This document shows, in pieces, positions 59,463-64,000 of a stretch of DNA of 64,000 bases. The notes beneath the pieces were generated by a model. That model was not told where the DNA came from, made no database searches, and saw only the letters and a program-made list of their open reading frames with translations. The translations under genes and the position numbers were made by a program. The stretch covers positions 62,001 to 126,000 of the forward strand of contig CBFFRP010000435.1 in NCBI GenBank assembly GCA_965644295.1, written 5' to 3'. The DNA comes from Paraphysomonas bandaiensis (Eukaryota > Chrysophyceae). The first letter of the stretch is position 1, and every line of letters starts with the position of its first letter.

Positions 59463-60239
59463 CATCACAACACTAGTAGAATAGTATCGTTGAAGAGCAA
59501 AGCTTATTGCGCTACAAACATTTTCACAAAACAAAGCACTTTGTAACTAAAAAGGGAACTACTAAACAGGATTAGCAAATAGCAGCGCAGAGAAAAATGT
59601 CCATTTGGCAAGGGCCTATTGAAGCGAAAATATGAGACAGGGCGGATGCAATTTGTAAACACGCCAATCTCTTGCAGGTTGGAGTGATACGGTTTCAGCT
59701 GCGCAAACTGGAAGTGGTCCTTTAGATAGTGATAGTGGAAGGTGTCACCTTATGCCTGGAATGTGTATCACTGGTGGAATTGTGTAGTTATGGATGATCT
59801 ACCATTTCCATTTGTCGAGAGAGAAAATACCAGGAAATATTCCAACTTGGATATATCCTAAAAAAAGTGGTAAAGTAATTGGAGGAGATCGCTAATACTA
59901 TTAAGGAGCTGTTACCGAGCACATTAGGTTTACTCTAAATCGGAGAGGACTATTTTGCTGCGTTTGCTGTTCGGACAAATGAAGATGCCGTGCAACATTT
60001 ATTGCTATGCTGTGGATTCCATTATGAAGATGAGGATCTTGAAATAGATTTTACAGGAAAATCAATCGGAGATAATTGTGTTGATGAGTTATGAAATTCC
60101 ACATGGGCGCAGACGCGGATATTGTTCAAATCCCGAGAAAGCAGTAGTTCAGCGTGATATGGAAGATGAACTGAGCCGCGCTGAAAAAGCACAGACACAA
60201 CGCTTTTTGTAGATGAATGTTAATTCAATGAAAGAAGGA
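59463..60239. other. Decayed sequence between LTRs and copia remnant
   Basis: Plus-strand stretches such as 59945-60090 and 60090-60210 read as broken protein-like pieces (FAVRTNEDAVQHLLLCC; EDELSRAEKAQTQRFL) with stops between them. Possibly a pseudogene or retroelement debris; no family is recognised. Confidence 0.3.
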
Positions 60240-61090
60240 GAATGATAAACAAGACGAAGCCATATAGCTAGCTCCTACCATACATTTATTCCAAAGTAGT
60301 CACAACGAGCTCTCTTATCCTTGAGTACCTCTGCGATAATCTGTTCTGTAGTCTTGATTTAGCTCCCTCTGTTCGATATATACATGATCACATAACGCCT
60401 AGGTATATACATCAGACATCTGTTGTCAACTCCTCACATGCTGTATAGCGCTGTCCGGGATCCACATGCTCTCTAGAAATATGCTACTATCTCAATATGT
60501 TTCGCTCGTTGCCGTTATCCTGGATTTTCAGATATATTCTGAGCACTCATTGACTATCCAGGAATTGTGGTGTGATCTCGACAATTCTAAACCCACTTGT
60601 CCTGTCAACCCCGAGACAATATCATGTCCTGTCACCCGTAATATATACATACGTTTCTCGAATTGCATAATCGACGTAGCTACAGCAGACTGACATTTAG
60701 AACCACACGATAGTAGTCCATAAGCTCCAAGCATAACGTAACCTGAAGTCAACCGCCTTGTCAAAGGATCTCCCATCCAGTCAGCATCAGTGAACACATG
60801 ACGATCGATATCGTTCCCATAAATGAATTTTCCGCAGTATCGTATTTACTTCATTAAACGCATCATAAGCTACATGCAGCGATTAAATACTCCCACTGCG
60901 TATGACATATTCGGTCTTGTATTCGGCCATTCTCTTTGGTAAAACGTGGTGTTTACAATGCTGCTGTATCACTGACCCATATATATGAAGGATATAGACA
61001 TTACTGTTTGAAATACCCTTCATATTGCAACAGCTACTGTGCTGTTTCAAACAGACTTGTGAAGTAAACCTAATCAATTGAACCATAAGA
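60240..61090 (-). mobile_element. Ty1/copia polymerase remnant, minus strand
   Basis: Read leftward from about 61090: YKTEYVIRSGSI (RT end; compare YKTGYIIRSGSI at 17600-17640), then MFTDADWMGDPLTRRLTSGYVML and GSKCQSAVATSIMQFE (RNase H core). The same landmarks occur in the copy at 17357-18249, so both belong to one family. Frames are broken between them. No matching LTR lies directly at its ends; the solo LTR at 59102-59457 is on the same strand, about 800 bp downstream of it. Confidence 0.8.
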
Positions 61091-61437
61091 TGATGATACT
61101 ACGTATGGGCAGTCAGCATCTTATATTTCGGAAACAATTTGAAACAAAATTTCTCTATATTACTACAGTACAACTACGGCTGGAATACAGATAATTGTTG
61201 TCTCAATATTAGAGACATCTTGGAACAAAAATATACCAAGGATGCGAATACGAGCATATCAGTATACACTTCCACCGACTGTATTCCACTGGATCCACTT
61301 CTGCTGCTGCTGGTGCTGTAGGTTGTGTGGAATGAGTGCACTGCGTGCCCATAACAATGTCGACATGTACACAGAGCTCAAGTAATAGTGTACACAAGCA
61401 TTCACATACGTAGACCTCCGTCCTACCACTCCTCCCA
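61091..61437. promoter_or_regulatory. Spacer upstream of the UBR-box gene
   Basis: About 350 bp. No element can be named; includes GCTGCTGCTGGTGCTG at 61301-61318. Confidence 0.3.
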
Positions 61438-63006
61438 ATGTGTGCCCTATTTATTGAAACCCCCCTACCTGACACCGATTTATCCTCAGAAGAACCTCTC
61501 CGATGTTCGTTTGCCGTTACCGGGCAGCGGCTAGTACACCAGGGCATATACAGATGCCTGACCTGCTCCCGGGCATCACATGCAATGGATGAGGATACAG
61601 ACAATGCTGACGTCATAGACACTAACTGCTGCTGCTGTGCGGGGTGTGCAGACACCTGTCACGAGGGGCACGATGTGGAGTTTCTTGCCAATGGTCTCGC
61701 CTACTGTGACTGCGGCAGCGGAGGGTGCGAGTTGCTGTCAACAACTAAAGAGCGCGGGGACTACTGCAGCGCTTTGTATGAGGGGGTCTCTATGCACGTT
61801 ATCGACCGCATCCGACCCTTCAACACGCATGATTTCATCCACTGCACAGACTCAAGTGATGCGCTCCACGCAACAATGCTTCAGCTTGCGAATGATTGCT
61901 GCGAGACTGTGCGTAGCTCCAAGGAAACTTTTTGGGTGGGAGCGGACTGGCGACCGGAAGATTGTAGGTGCAGACTTGAGGAGATGGCGCTGTTAGTGTT
62001 TAAGCATCACGTGACTGAACTGCGGGAGCGAGTGCCCGATATCACATTTGATATTGCCAGTTCTGGTGCAGAGTGGTGGATCCAAGTTAAGGATTTGTCG
62101 GAAAGGAAAGAACCTGAGTCAGTGAAAAGCGGTCCCGCCATTGACGTGCACTATGACAAAGATGAGGACGTTGCAGAAAAGTTTTCTGTGGGTCTGTTCC
62201 CTGTTATATCTACAGTAACTTACCTTGCTGTTCCTGACTCTGTAGCCCAGCCAACTGTAATATTCCAACACACCGCTAACGACCCTGTAGGACAGCCTAT
62301 TAAGGACTTCTATATATCATACCCTAGGGAGAGTAAGCACATATCATTCGACGGCAGACTGTTGCATGGGGCGCCGCACAACGTAAATCTTAACAATTGG
62401 TGGCAAAGTGGCGGCATGTCGCATACCTCTTGCGACGACGCCACAGATGAAACCGATAAGGCACTGCGCATTACATTCCTTGTGAATGTGTGGTTAAACC
62501 ACCATCCCTCTGGTATTCAACCACTCTCTTCAGAGATTGCCTGTAATCTATGCTCTCGGCCAGCGTCGCCGCTATCGACGGAGCTGACTATAAGGAATTC
62601 CATTAATTTAACAACGGTTTATGTCTGCCATGACGGGACAAGCGCTACGGAAATGTCGGAAAATATGAGTGGGTCTGTCGATGCGGTGGTACATGCGATG
62701 GAGCAGTGTAATATGTCAGAACATTCTCTGAATCAGCAGGTCTCTCGCGTCGCGCTTGAGGTCTGCCTTCCATTTGTTACTGCAGACAGCACTTGGGGTA
62801 TAGAAGAGGACGATGATGCGCTCATTGTGCGTATGTATTTGCCCGAACCGGTGAGCTCAACATCAGATAGTTATCACCTACACTGCTTGGATGACGAGTG
62901 TGCCGCTAGAGTAGAGTATATTGACGATGAGGAAGGTAGTCAAACAGGAGCTGATGATAGCAGTAGTGGGAGTTGTACTCCTGGTGGTAGTAATGGAGAC
63001 TCATAA
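61438..63006 (+). CDS. UBR-box zinc finger fused to a 2-oxoglutarate/Fe(II) oxygenase-like domain
   Basis: Intronless, 522 aa. Residues 23-97 follow the UBR-box pattern: C23, YRCLTC (40, 43), CCCC…C (64-70), CHEGHDV (74-80) and YCDCGSGGC (90-97). UBR boxes bind N-degrons or other basic N-termini and coordinate zinc. Residues about 165-355 resemble a 2OG-Fe(II) dioxygenase: WWIQV, then the metal-binding H238-Y-D240 (HYDKDE), ISTVTYL, PTVIF, ISFDGRLLHGAPH with the distal H310, and R344 in RITFLVNVWLNHHP for 2-oxoglutarate. The C-terminal about 160 residues are acidic and Ser-rich with no motif. There is no RING or HECT domain. Role unknown; a hydroxylase targeted by N-terminal recognition is one guess. 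The absence of introns sets it apart from the other large genes here. Confidence 0.75.
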   Translation: MCALFIETPLPDTDLSSEEPLRCSFAVTGQRLVHQGIYRCLTCSRASHAMDEDTDNADVIDTNCCCCAGCADTCHEGHDVEFLANGLAYCDCGSGGCELLSTTKERGDYCSALYEGVSMHVIDRIRPFNTHDFIHCTDSSDALHATMLQLANDCCETVRSSKETFWVGADWRPEDCRCRLEEMALLVFKHHVTELRERVPDITFDIASSGAEWWIQVKDLSERKEPESVKSGPAIDVHYDKDEDVAEKFSVGLFPVISTVTYLAVPDSVAQPTVIFQHTANDPVGQPIKDFYISYPRESKHISFDGRLLHGAPHNVNLNNWWQSGGMSHTSCDDATDETDKALRITFLVNVWLNHHPSGIQPLSSEIACNLCSRPASPLSTELTIRNSINLTTVYVCHDGTSATEMSENMSGSVDAVVHAMEQCNMSEHSLNQQVSRVALEVCLPFVTADSTWGIEEDDDALIVRMYLPEPVSSTSDSYHLHCLDDECAARVEYIDDEEGSQTGADDSSSGSCTPGGSNGDS

Positions 63007-63786
63007 ATAGCTATTGAATAAGTATTACCCTCATTTAAGATTATATCGATATTTGTATTCTGCATTAGAAATCTGGCTATATTTTCTTCATCTCAACCGA
63101 TTCAAAAGTGGAGTATTCAGATTGGATAATATCTTGTACTCATGGATCGCTTTTACAATTACCACCCTAGCTTAGGCTAGATACAGTCTAGTAAAATATA
63201 GTGTTCTTAACGACGTTGCGCTATTCGGCGTTTATATCAAATGAGGACGAAATATTCTAAATAATTGCTAAATGCATTGGTCGACTTAAGATATAAAATA
63301 CAAAGTCTTCTGAGACGGTATTTTGTTGCTTTTCCTATTGAGTTTTTTGTTGTCAAACAAATAAATACCGTGGATTAAACGATTATAGTTTACAACGAGC
63401 ACACCAACGCATCTCTATATATCTCACATGAGGCAATGCGTGAAGTTAGAGCTACTGATTTTCTATAAGAATTAACGAATAAACCTTTTACATGAAATAT
63501 CAGTAGTTGTGAGATTAAGATACAGTTCGACATCTGTTCACTACAATCCATCTATCACAACTATTAAAAGCTTTAATGGTTTGTACATTATCGAAGCAAT
63601 TGTTAAAAGCTTTAATGGCTTGTGGATTTTTCGAAACAATTGTTGATTAAATTACGTGCCCGGACAGGTTAAGTACTACTTGAATCGACTTCCTATTGAA
63701 ACATAAGGTATATTGCTTGGAGGCAACATAAGACTTTATTGTTTAATCGTACCTGTGAAAACAGCTTCCTTGACACACATGGGTGA
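63007..63786. other. Spacer with a tandem duplication
   Basis: AT-rich convergent intergenic region. A 39-40-bp unit (TTAAAAGCTTTAATGG…CGAA(G/A)CAATTG) is repeated twice at 63564-63602 and 63603-63642. No gene seen. Confidence 0.5.
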
Positions 63787-64000
63787 CTACTTTGTCTTCT
63801 GCGCCGACTGTGACGCAAATTTCTTTTTATTTTCCTTCACAATCTCAGAAATTTTTGATTGAAATCCAGGTTTATAACCAAGCATGAAGAATACTTCCAT
63901 GAGCACAAATAATGGTGCCATAATAAACGCTTGGAAGAGATTGTCAAATAATGCAGGTGATCTGCCTTCATGTACACCATGTCCATAAAACTGGGCAATC
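63787..64000 (-). CDS. MPO1: MPO1-like (DUF962) protein, 3' end only
   Basis: The last 71 codons of a gene that continues beyond the window's right edge. The visible part, IAQFYGHGVHEGRSPALFDN followed by FQAFIMAPLFVLMEVFFMLGYKPGF, matches the C-terminal half of the MPO1/YGL010w family: FxGHGxxEGRxPAL, then a hydrophobic segment and LGY. These ER proteins are 2-hydroxy fatty acid dioxygenases acting in phytosphingosine breakdown. The tail is lysine-rich (KENKKKFASQSAQKTK), consistent with ER retention. The upstream HxxxH-containing part is not in view. Confidence 0.85.
   Translation of the reverse strand, partial: IAQFYGHGVHEGRSPALFDNLFQAFIMAPLFVLMEVFFMLGYKPGFQSKISEIVKENKKKFASQSAQKTK

Overview
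This is nuclear DNA of a unicellular or early-branching eukaryote. The genes are intron-rich, with short GT-AG introns of about 37-115 nt, use the standard genetic code, and sit in AT-rich spacers full of transposon debris. The gene set (FACT subunit SPT16, TORC2 subunit SIN1, a cyclin-Y-like cyclin, a BLTP2/FMP27/SABRE lipid-transfer protein, a P5B ATPase, 7-dehydrocholesterol reductase, an MPO1/DUF962 protein) is broadly eukaryotic. No rRNA or organelle marker places it taxonomically. A protist, possibly an opisthokont relative, is my best guess, held loosely. All assignments come from reading motifs; no search was run.

Layout. 1-2.3 kb: a decayed RNase H-bearing non-LTR retrotransposon whose front part is inverted. 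2.8-5.2 kb (-): membrane-anchored purple acid phosphatase. 5.8-6.7 kb (+): protein resembling a degenerate hemerythrin-like domain. 7-12.7 kb: mostly non-coding, with a Copia remnant. 12.7-16.1 kb (+): SPT16. 16.4-18.8 kb: Copia debris, including a solo LTR with target-site duplication and a small element nested in a Copia polymerase gene. 19.9-21.9 kb: a divergent pair (folate-receptor-like secreted protein on -, small membrane protein on +) around a foldback repeat. 22.7-24 kb: minisatellite and a truncated non-LTR copy. 24.0-28.7 kb: another divergent pair, SIN1 (-) and an MIT-domain protein (+), separated by long inverted repeats. 29-31.3 kb: repeats. 31.5-34.1 kb: cyclin-Y-like gene (-) and a small two-exon gene (+). 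34-37 kb: repeats. 37.1-38.5 kb (+): membrane SDR. 39.7-41.2 kb: hAT-type element with a perfect 8-bp TSD. 41.4-47.5 kb: head-to-head P5B ATPase (-) and DHCR7-like reductase (+). 48.7-49.7 kb: second, shorter hAT copy. 51.1-58.7 kb (+): the very large BLTP2/SABRE-like gene. 59-61.1 kb: nested Copia LTRs and a Copia remnant. 61.4-63.0 kb (+): a single-exon UBR-box plus 2-oxoglutarate oxygenase protein. 63.8-64 kb (-): 3' end of an MPO1-like gene cut by the window edge.

For most multi-exon genes the spliced length is an exact multiple of three after intron junctions were chosen, which supports the models: SPT16 1036 aa, phosphatase 722 aa, P5B ATPase 1319 aa, sterol reductase 441 aa, BLTP2-like 2461 aa, MIT protein 427 aa, cyclin 520 aa. 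Several genes concern membranes and lipids (BLTP2, P5B ATPase, DHCR7, SDR, MPO1), but nothing shows that they form a cluster; eukaryotic neighbours are usually independent. The most unusual single item is the UBR-box/oxygenase fusion. The mobile DNA is also unusually readable, with several insertions carrying intact target-site duplications.
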